A stretch of DNA of 27,817 nucleotides from contig JBAZEK010000009.1 of NCBI GenBank assembly GCA_041653995.1, positions 1 through 27,817 on the forward strand, given 5' to 3'. The first letter of the stretch is position 1. Each line of letters starts with the position of its first letter. The notes beneath the pieces are model-generated. The model had not been told where the DNA came from. It made no database searches and worked only from the letters and a program-made list of their open reading frames with translations. The position numbers were made by a program, and so were the translations under genes. The stretch is from Dehalococcoidia bacterium (GTDB taxonomy: Bacteria > Chloroflexota > Dehalococcoidia > GIF9 > UBA5629). Of the stretch, positions 14,660-22,362 are shown one piece after another.

Positions 14660-15007
14660 ATGCCGCACACAAAATTGCCATGGGGTGCAGGAAAACACCT
14701 CATCCAGCCAGCATCAAAAAGCATGCACGGGATATACGGCCCAAATGGGGAATTCATCGGGGCTGTCAATATATGGGAAGACGATCCGGCCCAGGCGCGG
14801 GAAAACGAGGAATTTATTCTTCGCGCTTGCAACTGCCATAGCGCTCTTGTGGAATCACTGGAGGAGACCCTACGAGCATTAGAAGCCCATCTGGATGAAT
14901 CTTGCAGGGACCACAACATTAAACACAGAGATTTATTATGTTCATGCAACACGCATGAGGTCGTGAGGGCAAAATCCATCATAGCAAAGGTAAAGGGAGG
15001 AAGATGA
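14660..15007 (+). CDS. Small phage protein, 115 aa
   Basis: It starts directly after the previous stop, with GGGAGG upstream. The stretch QARENEEFILRACNCHSALV resembles the NAxFIxRAxNxHxxLV pattern of common small phage proteins. Several Cys and His residues follow (CRDH, then CSCNTH). The function is unknown. It overlaps the VWA gene by four bases. Confidence 0.65.
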   Translation: MPHTKLPWGAGKHLIQPASKSMHGIYGPNGEFIGAVNIWEDDPAQARENEEFILRACNCHSALVESLEETLRALEAHLDESCRDHNIKHRDLLCSCNTHEVVRAKSIIAKVKGGR

Positions 15008-16134
15008 ACGCTCGAGAGATGCTGATCAAGGCACGCGCCGGGCTCGTGCTCCACTCTCCTTTCTGGGGGCACCTGGCATTGAAGCTGGAGCTGGTTGAAG
15101 ACCGGACGATAGAGACCGCTTGTACTAACGGCATCACGCTCAGGTATAACCCCGATTTCATCGGTTCACTGCCATTCGAGGAAGTCAAGGGGGTAGTCGC
15201 TCACGAAGCCGCTCATCCAATGTGCGGACACCACACGAGGCGGGGTTCCAGGGATTCGAAACAGTGGAATTACGCCTGCGACCTGGCGATCAACCCGCTA
15301 CTCGAGGAATCGGGGTTCGTGCTGCCGGCCGGAGCGCTTCGAGGTTCCCAGTTCAAGGATATGTACGCTGAACAAATCTACAACCTGCTACCGCCACCTG
15401 ACCCGGATGGCGGCGGCCAAGAAGACAAGGGGAACGATCCGGGTGGGTGCGGCGGGGTCGAGGACGCCCCGGGAAAGGACGGATCAAAGGCAACTCCCTC
15501 AGAGATGGCCCAAGCCGAACAGGACTGGAAAGTAGCAGTCGCCCAGGCCGCGGCTCAAGCGAAAGGATGCGGTCCGCTGCCGGGAGGCGTCCAGCGACTC
15601 GTCGATGAGCTGCTGAATCCAAAGATATCCTGGCGAGACATGCTGCCGAAGTTTGTCGATGAAGCGGCAAAGAACGATTACAACTGGTCATCCCCGAATC
15701 GGAGATACATGCAGCAGGGGCTCTATCTCCCTTGCCTGAAGTCAAACGAGCTGAGAAGCGTCGTGCTGATGATGGACACCAGCGGATCAATCGGCAGGAA
15801 CCAGGTCAACCAGTTCGGGGCCGAACTCTCCGGGATGCTCGAGGAATTCGATACGACATGCGTCGTGATCTACGCCGACTCAAAGGTCGCCGGCGTCGAA
15901 GAGTTCACCCGCAACGATCTGCCGCTTGATTTGCATCCGGCCGGTGGCGGAGGGACCGATTTTAAACCCGCTTTCCAGTACGTAGAAGACCATGGAATCA
16001 ATCCGAGCTGTGCGATTTACCTGACGGACGGCGATTGTTTCGGTGGCTGGCCGGATGACCCGGGATACCCGGTTCTCTGGGTGGGAACCAAGAAGTTCGA
16101 GCCCCCGTTCGGGGACTTCGTAGAATTGAATTAA
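15004..16134 (+). CDS. Metallopeptidase-like VWA protein (DUF2201-type), 376 aa
   Basis: The N-terminal domain has a zinc-protease-like HEAAH motif (67-71) with two more His at 76-77 and Asp93 in the CDLAIN context. A low-complexity Gly/Asp linker at about 132-165 follows. The C-terminal VWA domain has the metal-ion-dependent adhesion site residues DTSGS (258-262), Thr318 (GGGGTDF) and Asp342 (LTDGD). This architecture is typical of DUF2201 proteins, which pair with MoxR ATPases. It probably binds substrate or acts as co-chaperone for the ATPase at 12021. Whether the HExxH site cleaves peptides is not known. Confidence 0.8.
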   Translation: MNAREMLIKARAGLVLHSPFWGHLALKLELVEDRTIETACTNGITLRYNPDFIGSLPFEEVKGVVAHEAAHPMCGHHTRRGSRDSKQWNYACDLAINPLLEESGFVLPAGALRGSQFKDMYAEQIYNLLPPPDPDGGGQEDKGNDPGGCGGVEDAPGKDGSKATPSEMAQAEQDWKVAVAQAAAQAKGCGPLPGGVQRLVDELLNPKISWRDMLPKFVDEAAKNDYNWSSPNRRYMQQGLYLPCLKSNELRSVVLMMDTSGSIGRNQVNQFGAELSGMLEEFDTTCVVIYADSKVAGVEEFTRNDLPLDLHPAGGGGTDFKPAFQYVEDHGINPSCAIYLTDGDCFGGWPDDPGYPVLWVGTKKFEPPFGDFVELN

Positions 16135-16143
16135 AGGAGAATC

Positions 16144-16455
16144 ATGCTTGACTTAGGAACAATGGTAACTGCCCAGCACGACGGCATGGAGAAGTTCAGG
16201 GCGCTGGCCCTGGATGAAATGAGGATGTTCCTGGAGAATACTGACACAATGAGCAGTGTGGTGACCGATGTAGGATTCAAAAATGGAGCCGATTTTGCGC
16301 TGACGGTGGCCAACGCCTTCCGCTTCGGGATCGCCTGCGGCCTAGAGCTACAGGTGGTCGGCGGTAAACTTGAAAGGAGGAAGACTGATGCCCAAACAAT
16401 CGCAGAAACTGTGGAGCCGGGAAGCGGCTCTCAACCACCTGCGGTCAGTTCGTAA
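16144..16455 (+). CDS. Hypothetical protein, 103 aa
   Basis: AAAGGAG precedes the ATG. It is mostly helical (MEKFRALALDEMRMFLENTD, later ANAFRFGIACGLELQVV) with a loose C-terminal tail. That tail overlaps the next gene by 68 bases in another frame, so the true functional part is probably the first 80 residues. The family is unknown. Confidence 0.6.
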   Translation: MLDLGTMVTAQHDGMEKFRALALDEMRMFLENTDTMSSVVTDVGFKNGADFALTVANAFRFGIACGLELQVVGGKLERRKTDAQTIAETVEPGSGSQPPAVSS

Positions 16456-16693
16456 ACAATTGGAGCTTGCCGAAAAATCAAATAAGGACACCCTCATTCG
16501 CCTAGAGGCCATGAGCAAGCCACTTGCAGACCTGGAGGCGATGCTCAACCCAACGGTCAGGATGCCGCAAGCGCTTAAGAAGACACTGGCCTCAACCATC
16601 GAGCACGTTAAGAAAACCGAGGGCCGCCTGCGCAACTGGTCGATAACGGAGACCGAGCACCTACGGAAGGTCGCCGAAAAAGGGGGCAAGTAG
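16388..16693 (+). CDS. Helical hypothetical protein, 101 aa
   Basis: The ATG at 16388 follows GAAAGGAGG; an in-frame TTG at 16370 lies before that site. The product is charged and helical, probably coiled (HLRSVRKQLELAEKSNKD, later LASTIEHVKKTEGRLRNW). The family is unknown. It ends the operon before the 16700 promoter. Confidence 0.65.
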   Translation: MPKQSQKLWSREAALNHLRSVRKQLELAEKSNKDTLIRLEAMSKPLADLEAMLNPTVRMPQALKKTLASTIEHVKKTEGRLRNWSITETEHLRKVAEKGGK

Positions 16694-16699
16694 GGGTTC

Positions 16700-16728
16700 T
16701 TGAAAAGTGGGCTATAGTAGGATATAAT
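16700..16728 (+). promoter_or_regulatory. Sigma70 promoter, TTGAAA-N17-TATAAT
   Basis: TTGAAA (16700-16705) and a consensus TATAAT (16723-16728) are exactly 17 bases apart, 24 bases before a ribbon-helix-helix gene. CTATAGTAGG in the spacer resembles the -10 region of the other two promoters. It is the best promoter in the window. Confidence 0.88.
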
Positions 16729-16751
16729 ACCCACAACGAAAGGAGGTGCTG

Positions 16752-16919
16752 ATGGAAGACCGAACGCGTCGTGTCAAGAAAGATATCCCTGAAGACCTGT
16801 GGCTAAGAGCCAAAGCGCAAGCAGCTATCAATAAGATGACGATCACGGAGTTCATCGCCCAAGCAGTTAAAAACGAACTGGCACGGGTTGGGGCGCTGCA
16901 TTCCCCGATTAAAAAGTAG
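16752..16919 (+). CDS. Ribbon-helix-helix DNA-binding protein, 55 aa
   Basis: AAAGGAGG precedes the ATG. The sequence RTRRVKKDIPEDLWLRAKAQ followed by MTITEFIAQAVKNEL has the strand-helix-helix order of Arc/CopG-type repressors, which act as dimers. It is the first gene after the strongest promoter, so autoregulation is likely. Length fits a minimal RHH protein. Confidence 0.75.
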   Translation: MEDRTRRVKKDIPEDLWLRAKAQAAINKMTITEFIAQAVKNELARVGALHSPIKK

Positions 16920-16922
16920 GCA

Positions 16923-16949
16923 GTAAGCCGCCCGGGAGAAGCGGCTTAC
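16923..16949 (+). other. Perfect 9-bp hairpin after the ribbon-helix-helix gene
   Basis: GTAAGCCGC (16923-16931) pairs with GCGGCTTAC (16941-16949) around a nine-base loop. There is no T run. Its shape matches the hairpin at 8630, and it may process or partially terminate the transcript. The rest of the gap to 17030 holds only two purine-rich ribosome-site-like stretches. Confidence 0.6.
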
Positions 16950-17029
16950 GCAGGAGATAAAAAGGAGGAGAAGGGGAAACGAATCATCCTCAGAGTACCA
17001 AACCCTCATCCCAATGTCAACGGAGGTTT

Positions 17030-17164
17030 ATGAATGACATAGAAACAGCTCTCCAGTTTGATGCCATGTGCATGGCGTTCGACGCCGCTCGCCAGATCGG
17101 GCAACTGGTAACAGAAACCGAAGATCAGTACCCAATTATTATCACAACGAAGGAGGAAAACTGA
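17030..17164 (+). CDS. Small hypothetical protein, 44 aa
   Basis: ACGGAGG lies seven bases before the ATG. The product is acidic and helical (MNDIETALQFDAMCMAFDAA). It ends three bases before the next start, and its final codons contain the next gene's AAGGAGG. The family is unknown. Confidence 0.5.
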   Translation: MNDIETALQFDAMCMAFDAARQIGQLVTETEDQYPIIITTKEEN

Positions 17165-17166
17165 AC

Positions 17167-18432
17167 ATGTCTCCCATTAAAGGCCTCTCTGAAGTAAGAC
17201 GCATGCCCCGTATAGGCAAGCTCCACACGGGGATCAAGAAAACGAGCGAGAAGTCAGGAAAAGAATACCCGGTCCAGGTCGACTATTTCGTGTTCCCTGA
17301 AGGGTACGCCGAAGCGCTCAGGAAAGCATTCGGCACCGATAAGCCCAAATCTCTCCCCATCCGCATTCCCAGCGAGGACGAAGAGCGCTGGGCAAACCAG
17401 TATTATCGCCACTATTCGAAGACGCGCGGACTTGTGTGCAAGGGCGATGGGGATATCGCTACTCGATTGATCGATCTTTCCACTGGTGAATGGTTTCTGT
17501 CCCCTGAATCAAAGAACGTCGGGATGAGAGATGTTCGGTGCAAGGGGCGTGAGTGCCCTGACTACTGCGAATCAAAGTGCAAAGAGGTTATGATGATGCA
17601 ATTCATCGTCGATGCCGATATCCCAGGAATGGGTATCTGGCAGCTTGACACCAGCTCGATCAACGCCATACTGAACATCAACTCAGCAGCCGAGTTCATA
17701 CGCTTCGTTTACGGCAAAGTCTCGATGATCCCGCTCACCTTGTCCCTGGAGCCGACGATGGTCAAGCGCCCGGACGGAAAGCAAACCGAAATGCCAATCC
17801 TCTACCTGCGGCCAAGAGAAGATGCCAGCATCAGTATGGGCAAACTGCTGGAGAGGGCCAAGGCTTTGGCACTCAAATCCGGCGAGCTGCCGATAGAAGC
17901 GGACGACGAGATCCCGGAAGTCGACGAATCGTACCCGGAGATGATAGCCCGTGACTCTCAGGCCCCGGTCGGTCAGGCACCAGCCCCGGAGATCGCTGGG
18001 CAAGAGACAGCCAAGAACCAGAAGGTCAGAAAGCCGAGGGCCAAGAAACCGCTGGAGACGACGGCAGCGCAACTTCCAGAGCCTGGCAAGGAACAAGTCC
18101 CAGTAGTAGCAAGTCCACCGGCGACGACAGCCAAAAAAGAGGAGCCGACAAAAGTGGCCGAGCCCCAGAAAACAAAAGCCCCACCCGAAGAGGAAGAAGA
18201 CCCGGACTGGACGGCCTTGAAGAGCGCAACCGAAGACGACCTCAAGGATTGGCAGAAGTTCTTCGGCATTGCCTTCCGAATTCAGCAGGCAGGGGGGGCC
18301 AAGGTTGGTTCGGTGGCCGGTGTCTGCGGAGCGCTCGGCATCAAACAGATCAGCGACTGGAAAAAGACCAAGGAAGAAGCGTTGGCTGAGCTCTCCAAAT
18401 TGAACGGTGTCAAGGACTGGAGAAAACTTTAA
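17167..18432 (+). CDS. Gp3-like (recombination directionality factor-type) protein, 421 aa
   Basis: The ATG at 17167 follows AAGGAGG. The N-terminal 240 residues match by memory a phage and prophage family annotated as Gp3-like or as a metal-binding hydrolase: MPRIGKLHTGIKKTSEKSGK, GLVCKGDGDIA, four Cys in CKGRECPDYCESKC, and GIWQLDTSSINAILNI. Family member phiC31 Gp3 controls the direction of a serine integrase. A Pro/Ala/Lys-rich linker spans about 260-345, and a small helical C-terminal domain ends the protein. The only recombinase seen here is of the tyrosine type, so the role may instead lie in replication or DNA binding. Confidence 0.65.
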   Translation: MSPIKGLSEVRRMPRIGKLHTGIKKTSEKSGKEYPVQVDYFVFPEGYAEALRKAFGTDKPKSLPIRIPSEDEERWANQYYRHYSKTRGLVCKGDGDIATRLIDLSTGEWFLSPESKNVGMRDVRCKGRECPDYCESKCKEVMMMQFIVDADIPGMGIWQLDTSSINAILNINSAAEFIRFVYGKVSMIPLTLSLEPTMVKRPDGKQTEMPILYLRPREDASISMGKLLERAKALALKSGELPIEADDEIPEVDESYPEMIARDSQAPVGQAPAPEIAGQETAKNQKVRKPRAKKPLETTAAQLPEPGKEQVPVVASPPATTAKKEEPTKVAEPQKTKAPPEEEEDPDWTALKSATEDDLKDWQKFFGIAFRIQQAGGAKVGSVAGVCGALGIKQISDWKKTKEEALAELSKLNGVKDWRKL

Positions 18433-18463
18433 GTAAAGAGCGGAATGGGAAGGAGGATAAAAC

Positions 18464-18757
18464 ATGCGAAGTAGGCGACATCACAACAACGACGGAATGC
18501 GCCAAATAAAAACGGGTAACACGGAGAGAGGGGTGTGTAAACTTGCTGAGAAAATGAAGATTCCATACGATCCAAAAGTACAGGGAGTAGATAAAATAGA
18601 CCAAGGTACCAGGAGATGCCCATACTGCCAGTATGATACCAGTAATCTGGCGCTCATCGAACAACTAATCACCTGGGAGTTATCGGCCGACCGTCAGGAA
18701 CTCATTAAAACCTATTGGCATAAAGACTGCTACGATCTTCATCCATCAGAGAGGTAA
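18464..18757 (+). CDS. Small zinc-binding protein, 97 aa
   Basis: GGAAGGAGG precedes the ATG. CPYCQYD near residue 52 with HKDC near residue 87 could form a zinc site of the kind seen in HNH-like or zinc-ribbon folds. The N-terminus is basic. The family is unknown. It directly precedes the nuclease gene. Confidence 0.65.
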   Translation: MRSRRHHNNDGMRQIKTGNTERGVCKLAEKMKIPYDPKVQGVDKIDQGTRRCPYCQYDTSNLALIEQLITWELSADRQELIKTYWHKDCYDLHPSER

Positions 18758-18763
18758 GTTCTT

Positions 18764-19429
18764 ATGACTAAACTCACGTTCGTCGAGGACGGCCACCTGT
18801 ACTACGCCGATGGGCAACGTGTTCCATCGGTCACCCAGATACTGGAACCGTTCTTCTACATCATCGGCCATGACTCCGTTTTCGTGATCCCCCGGCCTGG
18901 GAAAGGACCATTCGGCCCAGTACGAATAGAGCGTAGTTATTGGGATCAGGCCGCCGAACTGGGGACCGCTGTCCACCTGGCGACAAGCCTCTACGATAGT
19001 GGCGAGCTGGACACCGACGACCTGGATGACCAAATACGACCGTACCTGGCCGCCTGGGACCGATTCAAACGCGATAATCAAGTGGAGATCATCGCCAACG
19101 AACAACGCTTATTCGATGAGCGCTTATGGTTCGCCGGCACCTGTGATCGGATCGCCAAGATGATGAGGGCTCCGATTAAAAGCAGGCGGCGAACAGTTCT
19201 CCTCGATATCAAAACCGGATCGGTGGTCGACCCGTGCTACGTCGGGATGCAGACCGCTGCCTACCAGCACATGGCCAATGATTACGGAGACCGTGGCGTC
19301 GAATGTCGGCTAACGGTGCAGCTCAAAAAGGACGGCACCTACTTGATGACGTGGATGGATGATCCGGGAGACTGGAACGACTTCGTAAGCTGCCTTAATA
19401 TTTATCGAAGAAAGGAGAGATATGCCTGA
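18764..19429 (+). CDS. PD-(D/E)XK nuclease, 221 aa
   Basis: The order of motifs fits the RecB/Cas4/YqaJ-type nuclease superfamily: GTAVHLA with His71, Glu113 (IANEQRLF), Asp128 (FAGTCDRI), Asp148 and Lys150 (LLDIKTG), and Gln163 with Tyr167 (MQTAAYQ). Such enzymes need metal and digest or process DNA ends, often in recombination. There are no Cys residues for an iron-sulfur cluster as in Cas4. It lies downstream of the Gp3-like gene and fits a phage recombination role. Confidence 0.8.
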   Translation: MTKLTFVEDGHLYYADGQRVPSVTQILEPFFYIIGHDSVFVIPRPGKGPFGPVRIERSYWDQAAELGTAVHLATSLYDSGELDTDDLDDQIRPYLAAWDRFKRDNQVEIIANEQRLFDERLWFAGTCDRIAKMMRAPIKSRRRTVLLDIKTGSVVDPCYVGMQTAAYQHMANDYGDRGVECRLTVQLKKDGTYLMTWMDDPGDWNDFVSCLNIYRRKERYA

Positions 19430-19658
19430 TATAGTGGATCAAATAATGGGTGCTGCCATTCCAAAACAACTGAAACTGATCCGTCTTTACGCCGTAACTC
19501 AATTAAAATATCGCCAACCCCTCGGAGATAAGGCGTGGGATGCCATAAATGAGATGACGGATTCAGAAACTACCGCAGCTATAGCATTCATTGGTGGTAT
19601 GATGAGCGGTATACCAAATAGAAAAACACTGGAAAAGTTGATAGCATTTCCGATGTAA
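19422..19658 (+). CDS. Small hypothetical protein, 78 aa
   Basis: The ATG overlaps the nuclease gene by eight bases, with AAAGGAG upstream. The product is helical (ALTTP-poor, with KQLKLIRLYAVTQLKYRQPL, then AIAFIGGMMSGIPNR). The family is unknown. The codon use is somewhat AT-richer than the neighbours. Confidence 0.6.
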   Translation: MPDIVDQIMGAAIPKQLKLIRLYAVTQLKYRQPLGDKAWDAINEMTDSETTAAIAFIGGMMSGIPNRKTLEKLIAFPM

Positions 19659-19667
19659 AGGAGAGAT

Positions 19668-20297
19668 ATGGATAACATAACAATCAAATGGCTCAGAGCA
19701 CATTCAGCATGTGATGATGGAATAGACTGGTTCAAAGCATGCGGGGAAACGAATCCGATTAACACCATAAACAAACTCATAGAAACGAATCATCTTGATT
19801 GGGCTAACTGGCTAGTGACTCACCTGTTAGACAGCGATCAGAACGTGCAATATGCGATCTTTGCCGCTCGACAGGTGCTCTGTCATTGGGACAAGATTTA
19901 CCCTGAGGATAATAGACCACTGAAGGCGATTGAAGCAGCGGAAAAATACTTAGGCGCTAATTCCGCCTGGGCCGCCGCCTGGGACGCCGCCGGGGACGCC
20001 GCCGGGGACGCCGCCGGGGCCGACAGGGCCGCCTGGGCCGCCGCCAGGGACGCCGCCAGGGACGCCGCCGGGGACGCCGCCGGGGCCGCCGGGAACGCCG
20101 CCAGGGCCGCCTGGGCCGCCAGGGACGCCGCCGGGGCCGCCGCATGGGCCTCCAGGGACGCCGCCGGGGCCGCCGCCAGGGACGCCGCCGGGGCCGCCGC
20201 ATGGGCCTCCAGGGACGCCGCCGGGGCCGCCGCAATGATGATATCGATAATCAAATATGGATCTGCATTATTAGAGGAGAATCATGGAACGAAATGA
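19668..20297 (+). CDS. Imm5-like protein with an alanine-rich repeat tail, 209 aa
   Basis: AAAGGAG precedes the ATG. Residues about 1-100 resemble the Imm5-like putative immunity family: ANWLVTHLLDSDQNVQYAIF, then PEDNRPLKAIEAAEKYL. Such proteins are common in phages and their activity is not established. From about residue 101 to 190 the sequence is almost only Ala with Asp, Gly, Arg and Trp, with units such as AAGD and AARD; a 19-residue block occurs twice. The tail could form a long helix. The last residues (MMISIIKYGSALLEENHG) return to normal composition and overlap the next gene by 14 bases. Confidence 0.6.
   Translation: MDNITIKWLRAHSACDDGIDWFKACGETNPINTINKLIETNHLDWANWLVTHLLDSDQNVQYAIFAARQVLCHWDKIYPEDNRPLKAIEAAEKYLGANSAWAAAWDAAGDAAGDAAGADRAAWAAARDAARDAAGDAAGAAGNAARAAWAARDAAGAAAWASRDAAGAAARDAAGAAAWASRDAAGAAAMMISIIKYGSALLEENHGTK
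19968..20235 (+). repeat. GC-rich tandem repeat coding for the alanine-rich tail
   Basis: Units of 12 bases such as GCCGCCGGGGAC and variants recur through the stretch. A 57-base block occurs twice with an offset of 57 (for example ATGGGCC at 20144 and at 20201). The composition is far more GC-rich than that of the flanking sequence, which suggests growth by slippage or unequal recombination. Confidence 0.85.
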
Positions 20298-21012
20298 CGA
20301 AACGATCAAACAGGCACTGGTCGACACAGTTGTCCCCCCATCGGCCAGGACGACAATAGCCAAAAGCCCACCGATACCCGAACTGCTCCCTGACCTGACA
20401 ATCGATACGCCGGAAGATTATAAATACTGGGGAGCACAGAGGGTTGTGGCCAACGATCAGATCAAGGAGCTCACCGCCGAGCGCCTCAAGATCACCAGGC
20501 CGATGGACGCGGCGAAGAAAGCGGTCATGGCATTCTTCGATCCGCCGATCTCGCTCAGGGAATCGTTCGTCGCGGTCATCGACCCGAAGTTAAGTGCCTT
20601 CAAGCGAAAGGAGCAAGCCGAAAAGGACCGAGTCAACCGGGAGGCGGCGGAAGCCGCTCGCCTCATTCAACAGAAGATGCTCAAAAGGGCTGAAGAAAAA
20701 GCCGCCAAGCTCCAGGCGAAGGGGGACACTGAGGGGGCCGCCGAACTCCTTAACCGATTGCCGTTGACTCCTGAGGTCCCAGCGTTTAAGCCGGCGTCAA
20801 CGACCAAAGTCGCAGGATTAAGCACGTCAACCGTGTGGAAGGCGGAGATCACCGACCCAAAGTTGTTACTCGAGAAGCACCCGGAATACTTCCTCGACCA
20901 AAAGGTGCTGGACGTAATTACCTCCATGCTCTCGGGGATCGCCCGATCGACACGGGGCACCGCGGTGATCCCCGGAGTCCGGTTGTACCCTGAAGATGTG
21001 AACAGGAGTTGA
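20284..21012 (+). CDS. Coiled-coil phage protein, possibly Gam-like, 242 aa
   Basis: AGAGGAG precedes the ATG. Residues about 42-100 (EDYKYWGAQRVVANDQIKEL, then ITRPMDAAKKAVMAFFDPPI) and a long charged helix at about 105-155 match a widespread phage pattern found near recombination genes. The C-terminus includes KVAGLSTSTVWKAEITD and IPGVRLYPE. Gam-like proteins bind DNA ends, but this call rests only on the general pattern. Confidence 0.55.
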   Translation: MERNDETIKQALVDTVVPPSARTTIAKSPPIPELLPDLTIDTPEDYKYWGAQRVVANDQIKELTAERLKITRPMDAAKKAVMAFFDPPISLRESFVAVIDPKLSAFKRKEQAEKDRVNREAAEAARLIQQKMLKRAEEKAAKLQAKGDTEGAAELLNRLPLTPEVPAFKPASTTKVAGLSTSTVWKAEITDPKLLLEKHPEYFLDQKVLDVITSMLSGIARSTRGTAVIPGVRLYPEDVNRS

Positions 21013-21016
21013 TGAG

Positions 21017-22078
21017 ATGATAGGTACAGCAATAGAGACTGGAAAATACTGGGACCGGGCGTGGTCTTTGGTTGAAGGTTGCACGAAGGTTTCCCCCGGA
21101 TGTGGCCACTGTTGGCTGCAAGCGATGGATAAGAGATTTCACCGCAATGAGTATGTAGTAGGGAGTAGTGGACTGGTATTTAAGTCCGCACCGAGATTCA
21201 GGGAAGACCGGCTAGGGGTCCCGCTCCATCGGAAGAAGCCTACGGTTTACTCGATCTGGAGCGATTTGTTCCATGAGGTAGTTACCTCCCATGATTTAGC
21301 AAGCGCCTTTATGACAATGGAACAATCAAATCAGCATACCTTTCTGTGCCTCACGAAACGTGTTGAGAGAATGGAATCTTTTGTATCTAAGTGGGCGACT
21401 CAACCTGAATTGCCTCCCTCTAATGGGTTATTAGTAGACAATATATGGCTCGGAGTCACCGCCGAGAACCAGGAGCAGGCAGACAAGCGGATTCCTCTGT
21501 TGCTACAGACTCCCGCCGCGCATCGATTCTTGTCAATAGAACCTCTTCTTTCACCAATCGACTTGACTGCATCTTATCCAGATGATTACTACCATTGCAC
21601 ATCATGCGGTCATCATGGGATTGATTCAGTCCAGCGCGAATGTATCAATTGCGGCGGGCGATCCGAGAACCCTGACAACGGAAATTGTTCCGTATGCGAC
21701 ACGGGTACGATGGCTGAGATATGCCCTGAGTGCGAGGGGAATGATTACAAAACGTCCAATGCGTATGCTCTGGTAGGCTCCTTCGTGAAGGAATACCGAA
21801 TGCTTCCGGGAATAGACTGGGTGATCGTCGGCTGCGAGACAGGCCCGAAGCGAAGGCCGTGCAATCTTGAATGGATACGGGCAATCAGGGATCAGTGCAA
21901 AGCGGCTGGGGTGCCGTTGTGGGTCAAGGGGCTTGAAGCACCGCGAATGTGTGGCGCATATATAGGGGGAACATTCCTCCAACACACAAATGCCATTGGC
22001 CCTGTCCATGTCTCCCATGACACGGCCGAGTGGCCTAAGGACTTGAGGATCAGACAGATGCCGGAGGGGCTAAGATGA
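21017..22078 (+). CDS. DUF5131 (phage Gp37/Gp68) family protein, 353 aa
   Basis: The N-terminus holds a three-Cys pattern, Cys22, Cys29 and Cys32 (EGCTKVSPGCGHCW), typical of the Gp37/Gp68 family, with WSDLFHE near 81, FLCLTKRVERM near 109 and the family motif GIDWVIVGCETGPKRRP near 262. The Cys arrangement is reminiscent of radical SAM enzymes, but the biochemical role is unknown to me. An insertion at about 190-245 adds four CxxC pairs (Cys194/197, 209/212, 224/227, 236/239), probably two zinc ribbons. Confidence 0.75.
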   Translation: MIGTAIETGKYWDRAWSLVEGCTKVSPGCGHCWLQAMDKRFHRNEYVVGSSGLVFKSAPRFREDRLGVPLHRKKPTVYSIWSDLFHEVVTSHDLASAFMTMEQSNQHTFLCLTKRVERMESFVSKWATQPELPPSNGLLVDNIWLGVTAENQEQADKRIPLLLQTPAAHRFLSIEPLLSPIDLTASYPDDYYHCTSCGHHGIDSVQRECINCGGRSENPDNGNCSVCDTGTMAEICPECEGNDYKTSNAYALVGSFVKEYRMLPGIDWVIVGCETGPKRRPCNLEWIRAIRDQCKAAGVPLWVKGLEAPRMCGAYIGGTFLQHTNAIGPVHVSHDTAEWPKDLRIRQMPEGLR

Positions 22079-22362
22079 AATGCTGCGCGCAGATAACAAC
22101 TACTCCCAAGACGCACGAGCCGGTGATTTGTGATAACAACGCTAAATATCTGTTCACCGACGAAACTGGGGAATACCCCTATTGCTGGCTACATGGGCCG
22201 CTGATGCTCAGGGATTGGCCTACATATCCGCTGATCGTCGAGCGGCCGAAGGAGGGAAATGCCTGTAATATCAAGGTCACTGATAAAAAACCCCCGCAAA
22301 AAGAGGCGGTGCGAGAAATGCCAAAAGCTGATCAACGGGCCGCAAGTCAGGCTGTTCGGTAA
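22075..22362 (+). CDS. Small Cys-containing protein, 95 aa
   Basis: ATGA overlap with the preceding stop suggests coupled translation. MKCCAQITTT, ICDNNAKY and YCWLHG give a possible metal site in the first 45 residues. The last third is charged and overlaps another gene (from 22259) in a different frame, so it may be a non-essential tail. The family is unknown. Confidence 0.6.
   Translation: MKCCAQITTTPKTHEPVICDNNAKYLFTDETGEYPYCWLHGPLMLRDWPTYPLIVERPKEGNACNIKVTDKKPPQKEAVREMPKADQRAASQAVR

Noticed and set aside
17683..18465. A 260-codon open frame on the minus strand
   Set aside because: It lies opposite the Gp3-like gene and its composition (rich in Leu, Phe, Arg) is typical of an antisense shadow.
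19957..20235. Arg/Pro-rich open frames on the minus strand and another + frame over the alanine repeat
   Set aside because: They are by-products of the repetitive GC-rich sequence, with no ribosome site; the + frame of the Imm5-like gene accounts for the region.
19968..20235. CRISPR-like array
   Set aside because: Units are contiguous coding repeats without spacers.
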